From Phoenicibacter sp963592435 (GTDB lineage: Bacteria; Actinomycetota; Coriobacteriia; Coriobacteriales; Eggerthellaceae): DNA of 64,000 nucleotides. This document shows, one piece after another, positions 46,404-54,588 of the stretch. The position numbers and the translations under genes were made by a program. The notes beneath the pieces are model-generated. The model did no database searches. It saw only the letters and a list, made by a program, of their open reading frames with translations, and was not told the DNA's origin. Position 1 is the first letter of the stretch; every line of letters starts with the position of its first letter. The DNA is taken from the NCBI GenBank assembly GCA_963592435.1, contig CAVAWT010000003.1, forward strand, positions 1 through 64,000. The letters are read 5' to 3'.

Positions 46404-47651
46404 GTGAACAAGAAAGAAACTAAAAAAATGTCCCCGACGCCAGTGTTGCTTGGAGGAGACCTAAATTGCTACAACGTTGCGAGGGCTTTCCATGAAGAAT
46501 ATGGTGTTACATCGTACGCCTTTGGAAGATATGTTTCAGCACCAACAAAATATTCTCGCCTAGTAAAGTTCCAAGCGGTCGAAAACCTAGACACCGACGA
46601 AATTATGTTTCAGGTGTTATCAGATTTTAGCGAAAAACACAAGGGAGAACAGTTGATTTTGTTTGCATGCAACGACGAATACTCCGACGTATTTGCTCGA
46701 ATTAAATCCAAACTTCCAGAATTTGTTTTTCCATACCCTGAAGAAAACTTACGGCCTTTGCTTTCTCGCAAAGCAGAGTTCTATGAAATTTGCAACAAAT
46801 ATGATGTCCCCCATCCCAAAACTTTTATCGCAGAAAAAAAGGTTTCAGCCGATGACATGTCAGAAGGATCTCTTGGCTTCGAATATCCAATTGTAATCAA
46901 GCCGTCTTCTTCGATCGCATATTGGCAACATCCTTTTGATGGTATGGATAAGGTGTTTTTTGCAAAAGACGCAAGAAATGCCACGGCTATTGTTAACAAG
47001 ATTTTCGACTCTGGATATGACGACAAGATTATTATTCAAGAAACAATAGCTGGCACAGATGCTAACATGCGAGTTCTCACAATGTTCTCGGATTCGAATG
47101 CGAAGGTGAGAGCAATATGTTTAGGAAACACAATGATTGAAGAGCACGTGCCGTCTGCAATTGGCAACCATGCTGCGATTATCACCGAAAAACTTGACGA
47201 CTTCCCACAGATTGCTAACATTGTTACAATGCTTGAAGACCTTCACTACACAGGATTTTCCAACTTCGACATAAAGCTTCGTGAAGGCACGACTAACGAC
47301 TTCAATGTTTTTGAAATCAACTTAAGGCAAGGNNNNNNNNNNNNNNNNNNNNNNNNNNNNNNNNNNNNNNNNNNNNNNNNNNNNNNNNNNNNNNNNNNNN
47401 NNNNNNNNNNNNNNNNNNNNNNNNNNNNNNNNNNNNNNNNNNNNNNNNNNNNNNNNNNNNNNNNNNNNNNNNNNNNNNNNNNNNNNNNNNNNNNNNNNNN
47501 NNNNNNNNNNNNNNNNNNNNNNNNNNNNNNNNNNNNNNNNNNNNNNNNNNNNNNNNNNNNNNNNNNNNNNNNNNNNNNNNNNNNNNNNNNNNNNNNNNNN
47601 NNNNNNNNNNNNNNNNNNNNNAAGTTTAGGCAATGGTACCCAAAGAGGTAG
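46404..47651 (+). CDS. D-aspartate ligase-like ATP-grasp enzyme, interrupted by an assembly gap
   Basis: It starts at GTG 46404 with GAAAGG upstream. PVLLGGDLNCYNVARAFHEE, SAPTKYSRLVKF, NMRVLTMFSD, SAIGNHAAII, YTGFSNFDIKL and FEINLRQG correspond, in order and wording, to the D-aspartate ligase Asl(fm) of Enterococcus faecium as I remember it. That enzyme adds D-Asp to the lysine side chain of the stem peptide. An N run (289 bases) removes the C-terminal part; the frame ends at 47651 at 415 residues with the gap as drawn. The aspartate racemase gene follows after 4 nt, the same pairing as in E. faecium. Confidence 0.82.
   Translation: MNKKETKKMSPTPVLLGGDLNCYNVARAFHEEYGVTSYAFGRYVSAPTKYSRLVKFQAVENLDTDEIMFQVLSDFSEKHKGEQLILFACNDEYSDVFARIKSKLPEFVFPYPEENLRPLLSRKAEFYEICNKYDVPHPKTFIAEKKVSADDMSEGSLGFEYPIVIKPSSSIAYWQHPFDGMDKVFFAKDARNATAIVNKIFDSGYDDKIIIQETIAGTDANMRVLTMFSDSNAKVRAICLGNTMIEEHVPSAIGNHAAIITEKLDDFPQIANIVTMLEDLHYTGFSNFDIKLREGTTNDFNVFEINLRQXXXXXXXXXXXXXXXXXXXXXXXXXXXXXXXXXXXXXXXXXXXXXXXXXXXXXXXXXXXXXXXXXXXXXXXXXXXXXXXXXXXXXXXXXXXXXXXXXKFRQWYPKR
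47333..47621. other. Assembly gap (289 N) inside the D-Asp ligase gene
   Basis: A run of unknown bases spanning about 96 codons. True length unknown; the frame is kept only as drawn. Confidence 0.99.
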
Positions 47652-47655
47652 AAAA

Positions 47656-48372
47656 TTGAACTCAAAAAAGATGACCTTGCTTGGAATCCTTGGCGGATTA
47701 GGACCCCTTTCAAGCGCATATTTCTATGAACTTATTACAAAGCACACTGTTGCAAAATGCGACCAGGATCACATCAACATCATTTTGTCTAGCCATGCAA
47801 CAACGCCCGACAGAACTGACTTCATCTTAGGCAAAAATGGCAACTCTCCTGTTCCATGCATGGTGAGCGATGCAAAAATGCTTGAAGCGTGCGGAGTTGA
47901 CGCGATTGTTATTCCTTGCAACACGGCACACTATTTCATTGAAGAGGTGCGAAAATCGGTTAACGTCCCCGTTCCAAGCATTATTGAAGAAACAGTGTTG
48001 CACTTAAGGACCGCAGGAAAGAAAAAACCATTAATCCTTGCCACCGAAGGCACAATTAGCACTGAGAGCTATCAAATTTGCTTAAAGGAACACGGAGTTA
48101 ACTTCTGCATTCCGAACGAAAATGACCAACGAATTGTTAACTCAGTAATCTATGACGGTGTTAAAACTGGCGATTTGTCTGTCGCAGAAAAAATAGTTAG
48201 CGTTGCTAACTCATATTCAGAAGTTGGTTGCGACTGCGCAATTTTAGGCTGCACTGAACTTTCTGTTCTTAAACCACAACTTGAGGGGAAAATTGACGCA
48301 GTCGACTCAATGGAGTGCCTTGCAAACACAGTTATCAGAATGTTTGGCAAACAGGTTACAGGGCTGTTTTAA
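47656..48372 (+). CDS. Aspartate/glutamate racemase family protein, probable aspartate racemase
   Basis: A 238-residue racemase. GILGGLGPLSSAYFYELI is the family start. The two catalytic Cys motifs are IPCNTAHYF and LGCTELSVL. The long form with GGLGP at the start is the RacD/YgeA type that racemises aspartate, unlike MurI. It begins at TTG 47656 after an AGAGG site, four bases past the ligase stop, and would supply D-Asp to that ligase. The palindrome GTTAGC-GTT-GCTAAC at 48196-48210 is in its coding sequence. Confidence 0.85.
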   Translation: MNSKKMTLLGILGGLGPLSSAYFYELITKHTVAKCDQDHINIILSSHATTPDRTDFILGKNGNSPVPCMVSDAKMLEACGVDAIVIPCNTAHYFIEEVRKSVNVPVPSIIEETVLHLRTAGKKKPLILATEGTISTESYQICLKEHGVNFCIPNENDQRIVNSVIYDGVKTGDLSVAEKIVSVANSYSEVGCDCAILGCTELSVLKPQLEGKIDAVDSMECLANTVIRMFGKQVTGLF

Positions 48373-48523
48373 GACCACGCCCACCCATGGCAGCCACACT
48401 AAAAAAGGAAGCGTCGCTTTAAGCTTTAATATGGCTAGGAGATTCCCATTCTGCTTTGACAATAAGACCAAGCATTAACTCCACCGCAAAGCGCAAGTAG
48501 CAAAAGGCTTGACCCACTGAAAA

Positions 48524-49204
48524 TTAAAGAGGGGTTTTTAGGAATTCGCCTTTCAAGATCGCAAACATGTCATCATCTCTGCAATTCCAACGAAAACAAC
48601 ACTCCGCCAAGTGATATTTAAACTCGCAAGCCTTGATTCCATAAAATTTTTTCAATCGCGTTTTTGAAAATCTAAGAAATTCATCAATCTCTTCCATCCT
48701 CTTTTCGTCGTTAGAAATCTCCACGGACCTTTTATCTCCACAATAAACGTGAAAATTGAAATCTTCTGCGATTTCTTGCAAAACCGCAATTGCCTCAAAA
48801 TTTGACTTACACATCTCTTTTGTTTCGTCCAATCTTCCACTGATCAGCGAAGCGATTTTAATAAGACTGTCGTCCGACACAATTTGCGCGTGAAGAGTCC
48901 CTGCTTCATTCAAAATTGCGACATGGCACACCTCTCCCATTTCATTAAAACAAGAATGTGTCAAAATACCTCTTAGGCCAAAATCAACTTCAGTTGGGTC
49001 AATTTCATCTGGTATTTCTAAGGATCTTTGTTGCATCTCAAAAATCCTTCGTCTCATAAGAGAATAGAGCCTTGACGTCGTGTTTCTGTTCACTTCCGCT
49101 TTCTTCGCACACTTAAGCGACGTCAAATCATCAACGAAACACTTCACGATTAAACAGAATGTTTTTTCAGAGATATGTGACCTATTTACATAGCGATTTT
49201 TCAT
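48524..49204 (-). CDS. Diverged ISXO2-like transposase, probably inactive or domesticated
   Basis: A 226-residue uninterrupted frame. It has an N-terminal HTH-like part (residues 11-50), D74 in TEVDFGL where transposases have EVDES, and a C-terminal KKFYGI...FKYHLAECCFRWN that matches the RKFNGI...LKECEWRFN end of ISXO2/IS1595 transposases. The second acidic residue (YTD-type) is not recognisable, and the late IENFW stretch reads IDEFL. No terminal inverted repeats are seen. The frame has stayed open despite lost catalytic residues, which hints at a new role such as DNA binding. It is divergent from the ABC gene. Confidence 0.6.
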   Translation of the reverse strand: MKNRYVNRSHISEKTFCLIVKCFVDDLTSLKCAKKAEVNRNTTSRLYSLMRRRIFEMQQRSLEIPDEIDPTEVDFGLRGILTHSCFNEMGEVCHVAILNEAGTLHAQIVSDDSLIKIASLISGRLDETKEMCKSNFEAIAVLQEIAEDFNFHVYCGDKRSVEISNDEKRMEEIDEFLRFSKTRLKKFYGIKACEFKYHLAECCFRWNCRDDDMFAILKGEFLKTPL

Positions 49205-49297
49205 AAATCTAATTCTAAACTATGCAAGCTTTTTTCAAACGATTAAACGTGTGTAGAATGGTAGATGTAAAACGCACTAAACAAAAGGCAGGCGCAC

Positions 49298-50092
49298 ATG
49301 GAAAACGAAAGAGACACGTTTATAAAAGCAGACAATTTGACGTTAAAAACGCCTTCTGGGGCAGTTTTTGAAAACGCAAACTTTGAAGTCAAACGAGGAG
49401 AAGTTTGTGCCCTGTTCGGATCAGCTGGTTCAGGAAAAACATCACTTTTGCTCACACTCGGTGCAAGAATGAAATTTTCAAAAGGAAAGGCAACAGTTGC
49501 TGGACTTGATCTGAAACACAATCCAAAGCAAATCAGGGCTATCAGTGGTGTGACTGTCATCCACAGAATTAATGACCTTCAAGAAAACCTAGCTTGTGGA
49601 GACATATTGTCATCGGACCTTTACCTTGCAGGCAGGAGCGGAAATTCAAAAAGTGTTGATTCCTATCTCGAAAAGTGGAATTTTGCTCACAACAAGAAGA
49701 CTGAGTATTTCTCGCTTTCGATCGAAGAAAAAATATATTTCGATGTTATGCTAGCCTGCACTGGCGACCCTGAGCTTTTGCTTGTCAACGACATTCAAGA
49801 ATCACTGACAGAGCATGCCTCATTTAAAATGGCAGAGCTTTTTCACCAACTATCCGCTTCAAGAGGAATAACAACTCTCTTTGGAACGAATGAATATGAA
49901 CTTGCACAAAAAGCAGACTCGCTCGTCATCATGTCAGTTAGCGCAAAGCAACAACGCGAGGCTGTGATTTCCAAAAACAAAGAAGAAAAACAACCGAGAT
50001 TGGCAGGGTGGGCAAATTATGCAGAAGACGATGTCGACAGGCATCCATCAAAGATGGAAATGTTTAAACGAAAAGTAAGTAACAAAATGTAA
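49298..50092 (+). CDS. Degenerate ABC-type ATP-binding protein linked to YhgE
   Basis: A 264-residue ABC domain. The Walker A loop GSAGSGKTS (41-49) is intact. Others are changed: the Q-loop position has IHR (88-90), the signature reads LSIEE (140-144) instead of LSGGQ, Walker B is LLLVND (160-165) without the following catalytic Glu, and the switch His is replaced in GTNEYE. ATP binding is plausible, ordinary hydrolysis less so. The YhgE/Pip protein gene follows after 69 nt and probably forms one system with it. Confidence 0.8.
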   Translation: MENERDTFIKADNLTLKTPSGAVFENANFEVKRGEVCALFGSAGSGKTSLLLTLGARMKFSKGKATVAGLDLKHNPKQIRAISGVTVIHRINDLQENLACGDILSSDLYLAGRSGNSKSVDSYLEKWNFAHNKKTEYFSLSIEEKIYFDVMLACTGDPELLLVNDIQESLTEHASFKMAELFHQLSASRGITTLFGTNEYELAQKADSLVIMSVSAKQQREAVISKNKEEKQPRLAGWANYAEDDVDRHPSKMEMFKRKVSNKM

Positions 50093-50161
50093 ATTAAATT
50101 AGTAACAACTTGTAATTTATTTTAGAGTCAATTTTAACAGAAGTCAGGAGATGAAGGAAAA

Positions 50162-52864
50162 ATGATTTCACCATTTGCAGGGACCAAAAATGCGGCAATG
50201 GAAGCGAAGAACATGAGACACAATGGCTGGAAAGTGTTCTCGATCTGCGCAATTGCTCTCATTCCATTAATTTATGCAGGACTATTCTTGCTCGCTTTTC
50301 TCGATCCTTACGGAAGTTTGAGCCAAGTTCCTGCCGCAATCGTCGTCGAAGATCAAGGCTCTGTCATATCTGACGAAAACAGAAATGTTGGAAATGAACT
50401 CTATGACACTCTCATCGAAAACAACGAAAACAAGAAAGAGGGAGAAGCAAGTGGTTTCGATTGGAAAAAAACGAACAGGACAGACGCTGTTGAAGGACTG
50501 AAAGACGGAAAGTATTACATGTGTGTCATCGTGCCAAGCAATTTCACAGAAAACGTTGCTTCGGCAGACTCTGCAAACCCTGAAAAGGCGGAGTTGGAAG
50601 TTTATTTCAACCCTTCAACCAACCTCATCGCATCAACTGTCGGAAACTCCATGCTAACAAAAATAAAGGCTGAACTCGACACAAAAATCCAAGAAAGTTA
50701 TTATGACAACATCTTCGTGTCACTGACAAAAGCAAGTGACCAGCTTTTGGAAGCGGTGGATGGTTCAAATCAGCTAAATGATGGATTGCAATCAGCAAAA
50801 GATGGCTCAAACACAATAACAATCAACTTAAAAACACTAACAGACGGCACAACTTCACTCGAAGATGGTCTCAAACAACTCCTCAGCGGAACAGAAACCT
50901 TGGAGAGCGGGTCAACGACTCTATCAGACGGAGCAAAGACTCTTCAGGCTTCTGGTACTTCAAAAATTGCAGAAGGAACTACTCAACTTGACGCTGCAAC
51001 AGATTCATCTTCACAACTCGGCTCAGGAGCAGCGACACTTGCAAGCGGACTTGAAACCCTGGAATCGAGCACCTCGAGCTTGCCTTCAAGCACAGATCAA
51101 CTCGCAAACGGAATCGACACTCTCACATCTTCTCTGTCAACAAGTCTTGGAAGTGAAAATACCAAAAACACCTTGATTTATGGATCATCGGCTGTTAGCT
51201 CTGGTTTGACGAGCTTAAATTCTGGGCTTAAAACGTTGAGCGGAAATTCGAGCAAACTGACTGAAGGGTCACAAAACATAGCTGACGGACTTTCAAACTT
51301 GAATGTGGGATCAACTCAGTTTAAGTCGACAATTTCAGCTGCAAAACAAGCTTCTGCCGCTGATGCTGACGTGGCTTCAAGAACTGCGACCTACCAATCG
51401 TCGCTTCAAGCCTACACAATTGCAGTTGCAACGAAAGGAGCAACGAGTCAAGAAGCACAAGATGCACTTGCAACTCTAAACGCAGCTGTGACCGCCCTCG
51501 CAACTTCATCTGGAAACGCAGGAGCTGTTCAAGCACTGACATCAGTAGAAGATGGATATTCTGCCATCGACACTGGCATTTCAACACTGGATGCAGGCTA
51601 CAATGGTGACGGCACAGCCGACAACCTAGGGCTTAACACAAGCTTGAAAGCTTATGCAACAGGTGTTAACTCGGCAGCTAGTGGAACGGAATCACTTGAA
51701 TCGGGAGCTTCGCAAGTCAATTCTGGCTTGAAGGAGATGAATTCGACGCTAACGAGCAAAACAGGCTCGGTTGCTCAACTTTCAAGCGGAGCTCACCAGC
51801 TCTCAAGCGCCTCTCCGACACTTGTCAGTGCAATTTCTTCAGCCAAAACTGGAGCTAGCGCTCTTTCGGGTGGAATCGCAACACTCAATTCGAGTGTTAA
51901 AACTCTTGAATCAGGAGCTGTTCAGGTCGATAACAACATGAAAACAGTATCAGACGGAGCAACCCAGATCTCTGATGGTGCGTCCCAATTGAGTAGTGGA
52001 ACTTCATCAGCGTTGAGTGGGACTGAACAATTAAGAAGCGGAGCATCTCAGCTAACTAACGGTTCGCAATCACTGACTGACGGACTCATCACCGCAAAAG
52101 ATGGTATGCAAGAGTTAACTGATGGCCTTGTCGACGGCCAAAAAGAAATGGCAGACAACACACAAAATTCTGAAGCAAAAACAAAAATGATGTCTTCTCC
52201 AGTGACAGCAAATGGAGAATCGGGACAAGGCGAAAACTTGACAACTGTTAAGAATTATGGGACTGGTTTTGCACCTTACTTCATCGGTCTTGGAATGTGG
52301 GTCGGCTGCTTGATGATAACATTCCTCCTGAGATCGCTTAACGGCAGAATTCTCATGAGCAACGCCTCGAGTTTCGCGGCCGTCATCTCGAGTTATTTGC
52401 CGATGGCAGCCATAGCGCTCATTCAGATTTTCGCGCTCCTTGCGATAATCCAATTTGGACTGAAATTCAACATCAACTTTGTGCAGGAATACTACGCGTT
52501 CGGCATCCTCGTTGCGCTCTGCTTCATGGCAATCATTCAGCTTTTCCGCGCTTGGTTTGGAACACCAGGAATGGTTATTATCATCATTCTCCTCATGTTG
52601 CAGCTCTGCACCGCGGCTGGCACCTTCCCGATTGAAGCCGAAATCGACATATTCAATTGGCTAAACCCATTCCTTCCGATGACCTATGTCGTGCAAGGAT
52701 TCAGGGTTGCCATGTGTGGGCTAGATCCGAGCTATATGACGCAATCAGTCATCGTGCTCATCTGCTTCCTCGTTGGTGCATTAGCTCTGTCAACCTTTGT
52801 TGCAAGCAGAAAGCGTTTTGCCACGATGACAACGCTTTATCCTAAGATCAAAATGGCTGAATAA
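50162..52864 (+). CDS. YhgE/Pip-family membrane protein
   Basis: A 900-residue protein. One N-terminal helix (about 25-45) precedes a YhgE N-terminal domain (about 55-190; VPAAIVVEDQGSVISDE, YMCVIVPSNFTENVAS). A very long central region (about 195-660) is made of short repeats with L/S/G patterns such as LSSGASQLSSG, LESG and LTDGL. About five helices (690-890) end the protein. Homologues are phage receptors (Pip) or secretion-linked membrane proteins related to ABC-2 permeases. With the ABC protein before it, it may export or gate something. A terminator follows. The ATG has GGAGATGAAGG upstream. Confidence 0.87.
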   Translation: MISPFAGTKNAAMEAKNMRHNGWKVFSICAIALIPLIYAGLFLLAFLDPYGSLSQVPAAIVVEDQGSVISDENRNVGNELYDTLIENNENKKEGEASGFDWKKTNRTDAVEGLKDGKYYMCVIVPSNFTENVASADSANPEKAELEVYFNPSTNLIASTVGNSMLTKIKAELDTKIQESYYDNIFVSLTKASDQLLEAVDGSNQLNDGLQSAKDGSNTITINLKTLTDGTTSLEDGLKQLLSGTETLESGSTTLSDGAKTLQASGTSKIAEGTTQLDAATDSSSQLGSGAATLASGLETLESSTSSLPSSTDQLANGIDTLTSSLSTSLGSENTKNTLIYGSSAVSSGLTSLNSGLKTLSGNSSKLTEGSQNIADGLSNLNVGSTQFKSTISAAKQASAADADVASRTATYQSSLQAYTIAVATKGATSQEAQDALATLNAAVTALATSSGNAGAVQALTSVEDGYSAIDTGISTLDAGYNGDGTADNLGLNTSLKAYATGVNSAASGTESLESGASQVNSGLKEMNSTLTSKTGSVAQLSSGAHQLSSASPTLVSAISSAKTGASALSGGIATLNSSVKTLESGAVQVDNNMKTVSDGATQISDGASQLSSGTSSALSGTEQLRSGASQLTNGSQSLTDGLITAKDGMQELTDGLVDGQKEMADNTQNSEAKTKMMSSPVTANGESGQGENLTTVKNYGTGFAPYFIGLGMWVGCLMITFLLRSLNGRILMSNASSFAAVISSYLPMAAIALIQIFALLAIIQFGLKFNINFVQEYYAFGILVALCFMAIIQLFRAWFGTPGMVIIIILLMLQLCTAAGTFPIEAEIDIFNWLNPFLPMTYVVQGFRVAMCGLDPSYMTQSVIVLICFLVGALALSTFVASRKRFATMTTLYPKIKMAE

Positions 52865-52880
52865 AGAGCGTTTTCTCATA

Positions 52881-52918
52881 AAAGACTGCCATCTGTTCAA
52901 GTGCGTTGGCAGTCTTTT
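52881..52918 (+). terminator. Terminator after the YhgE gene
   Basis: AAAGACTGCCA pairs with TGGCAGTCTTT (11 bp) around a 15-nt loop and ends in TTTT. It could work in both directions. Confidence 0.8.
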
Positions 52919-52941
52919 GCAATTGGCGGAATTCTCATAAT

Positions 52942-53022
52942 TTGAACATGTTCAACATAAGCCTTCTTCTTATAATCTAAATTGAGTTCGTTTCTGCAAA
53001 AGAGGGGAAGTAAAACGAACTC
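52942..53022 (+). promoter_or_regulatory. Palindrome, -10 box and leader inverted repeat before the antiporter gene
   Basis: A perfect 14-bp palindrome TTGAACATGTTCAA (52942-52955) lies 15 bp before TATAAT (52971-52976), a typical operator position over the -35 region. Downstream, GAGTTCGTTT (52984-52993) pairs with AAACGAACTC (53013-53022) around a 19-nt loop. TTTCTGCAAAAG in that loop recurs as TTTCTGCAGAAG just before the ribosome site. The leader may therefore be folded or bound by a regulator. Confidence 0.5.
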
Positions 53023-53065
53023 TTGAATATATTATTAGTTTCTGCAGAAGTTAGGAGAATTAAAG

Positions 53066-54448
53066 ATGGACATTGGCTCAACACTGCCGATTTATAGCAT
53101 CATACCTTTTGTGGGCATGCTACTATCAATCGCAATCTTTCCTTTAGTTAAGCCCGAGTGGTGGGAAAAACACCAGTTGGCAGTAGCTATTTTCTGGTCA
53201 CTTGTTTTTCTCGTGCCATTCACGATTGGTTATGGCGCAGAGGAGACAGGACTGCAACTCATCGAGAGCATCGTTGTTGACTTCATACCTTTCATTGTGC
53301 TTCTCTTTGGCCTCTATGTTGTGTCTGGAGGCATTCACATCGGTGGCACAATTGCAGGTACAACAAAAAACAACGTGATACTGCTTGCAATCGGCACTTT
53401 TCTCGCAAGCTGGATCGGCACAACTGGAGCCGCAATGCTTCTCATTCGCCCAGTCATCCGCGCGAACAAATGGCGCAAAAACAAAAAACACATCATAATT
53501 TTCTTCATTTTCTTGATAGCGAACATTGGTGGTTGCTTGACCCCTCTAGGCGATCCTCCACTGTTCCTCGGTTTTTTGCGTGGCGTTCCTTTTTTCTGGA
53601 CGCTTCAACACATCTGGCCAATTTTGTTGTTGAACAGCGTTTTGTTGCTTGCAATTTTCGCAGCAATTGACATGCATTTTTATAAAAAAGAACCAAAAGA
53701 AAACCTGGAAGAACTTGCATTGATGCAAAAAACAGAAAACAAAGTGCCAGTTAGAATTGAAGGAGCAATCAACATCCTCTTTCTGGCTCTCATCATCGTT
53801 GCAGTCATTTTGAACGGCACGATTCCTAACATGACCCTTTTCCTAGGCGCTGATGGCGAGGTCATTGGAATAACGCTCATGGATGAGGTCGACTTAGGGA
53901 TTCAATACTTTGTGCAAATAGCCCTCATTTTGCTTGCAGCTGCACTTTCTTGGAAGTTCACTCCAAAAGAAACTCGCATGGAGAAAAACGAGTTCAACTG
54001 GGGAGCAATTCAAGAAGTCGCAAAACTCTTCATCGGCATTTTCATCACGATGATCCCCGCCCTTGCAATACTTAGAGTAAACGGAGGCAACCTTGGAATC
54101 GACTCGCCTTTGAAGTTCTTCTGGTGCACAGGTGCACTTTCAGGCTTTTTGGACAATTCGCCAACCTATGTCGTGTTCCTCACAACGGCAGGTGCACTTG
54201 GATCCTCTGGTGCTGGCACAGTTTTAACAACCGCGGGCGCTGTGTCGCAACAGATATTGCTCGCAATCAGCGCAGGTGCTGTGTTTATGGGTGCGCTGAC
54301 CTACATCGGAAACGCTCCAAACTTCATGGTGAAAAACATGGCAGAGGAAGCGAAGATCAAAATGCCGTCCTTCTTCGGCTACATGGGGTGGTCGTTTGGG
54401 ATATTGATACCAGTATTTATCATTGACTCGATTGTTTTCTTCTTATAG
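53066..54448 (+). CDS. Na+/H+ antiporter, NhaD/CitMHS_2-like
   Basis: A 460-residue membrane protein of the ion-transporter superfamily with about 11-12 helices. TPLGDPPLFLGFLRGVPFFWTL and the later GALSGFLDNSPTYVVFLTTAG, TYIGNAPNFMVKNMAEE are the paired re-entrant motifs of this fold. They match the sodium:proton antiporter group called CitMHS_2, found mainly in chlamydiae and anaerobes. Sodium/proton exchange is the best guess; a dicarboxylate is less likely. A GTTAGGAG site precedes the ATG, and a terminator follows. Confidence 0.82.
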   Translation: MDIGSTLPIYSIIPFVGMLLSIAIFPLVKPEWWEKHQLAVAIFWSLVFLVPFTIGYGAEETGLQLIESIVVDFIPFIVLLFGLYVVSGGIHIGGTIAGTTKNNVILLAIGTFLASWIGTTGAAMLLIRPVIRANKWRKNKKHIIIFFIFLIANIGGCLTPLGDPPLFLGFLRGVPFFWTLQHIWPILLLNSVLLLAIFAAIDMHFYKKEPKENLEELALMQKTENKVPVRIEGAINILFLALIIVAVILNGTIPNMTLFLGADGEVIGITLMDEVDLGIQYFVQIALILLAAALSWKFTPKETRMEKNEFNWGAIQEVAKLFIGIFITMIPALAILRVNGGNLGIDSPLKFFWCTGALSGFLDNSPTYVVFLTTAGALGSSGAGTVLTTAGAVSQQILLAISAGAVFMGALTYIGNAPNFMVKNMAEEAKIKMPSFFGYMGWSFGILIPVFIIDSIVFFL

Positions 54449-54480
54449 ACTTTTCCGTCATAAACAGACACAGAACAGTG

Positions 54481-54511
54481 AAGCGCTGATCAAGAAGATT
54501 GGCGCTTTTTG
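54481..54511 (+). terminator. Terminator after the antiporter gene
   Basis: AAGCGCTGATC pairs with GATTGGCGCTT (two G-T wobbles) around a 5-nt AAGAA loop and runs into TTTTT. Confidence 0.85.
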
Positions 54512-54550
54512 TTTTCCTAATGTTGTCGTTTAGATGTTTGTTTCAGAGAA

Positions 54551-54588
54551 TTGCATCGAATCATAAACGTCAGTTAAAATATATAAAA
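54551..54588 (+). promoter_or_regulatory. Likely leaderless promoter of elp3
   Basis: TTGCAT (54551-54556), an 18-bp spacer and TAAAAT (54575-54580), then 8 nt to the ATG at 54589. Transcription would start at or within a few bases of the ATG. There is no ribosome site. Confidence 0.55.

Noticed and set aside
52942..52955. TTGAACATGTTCAA as a LexA/SOS box
   Set aside because: The half-sites GAAC and GTTC are only 2 bases apart; SOS boxes have 4, and the downstream gene is an antiporter.
54499..54588. A 30-residue N-terminal extension of Elp3
   Set aside because: It would start in the terminator region and cover the promoter; the extra residues are hydrophobic and unlike Elp3.
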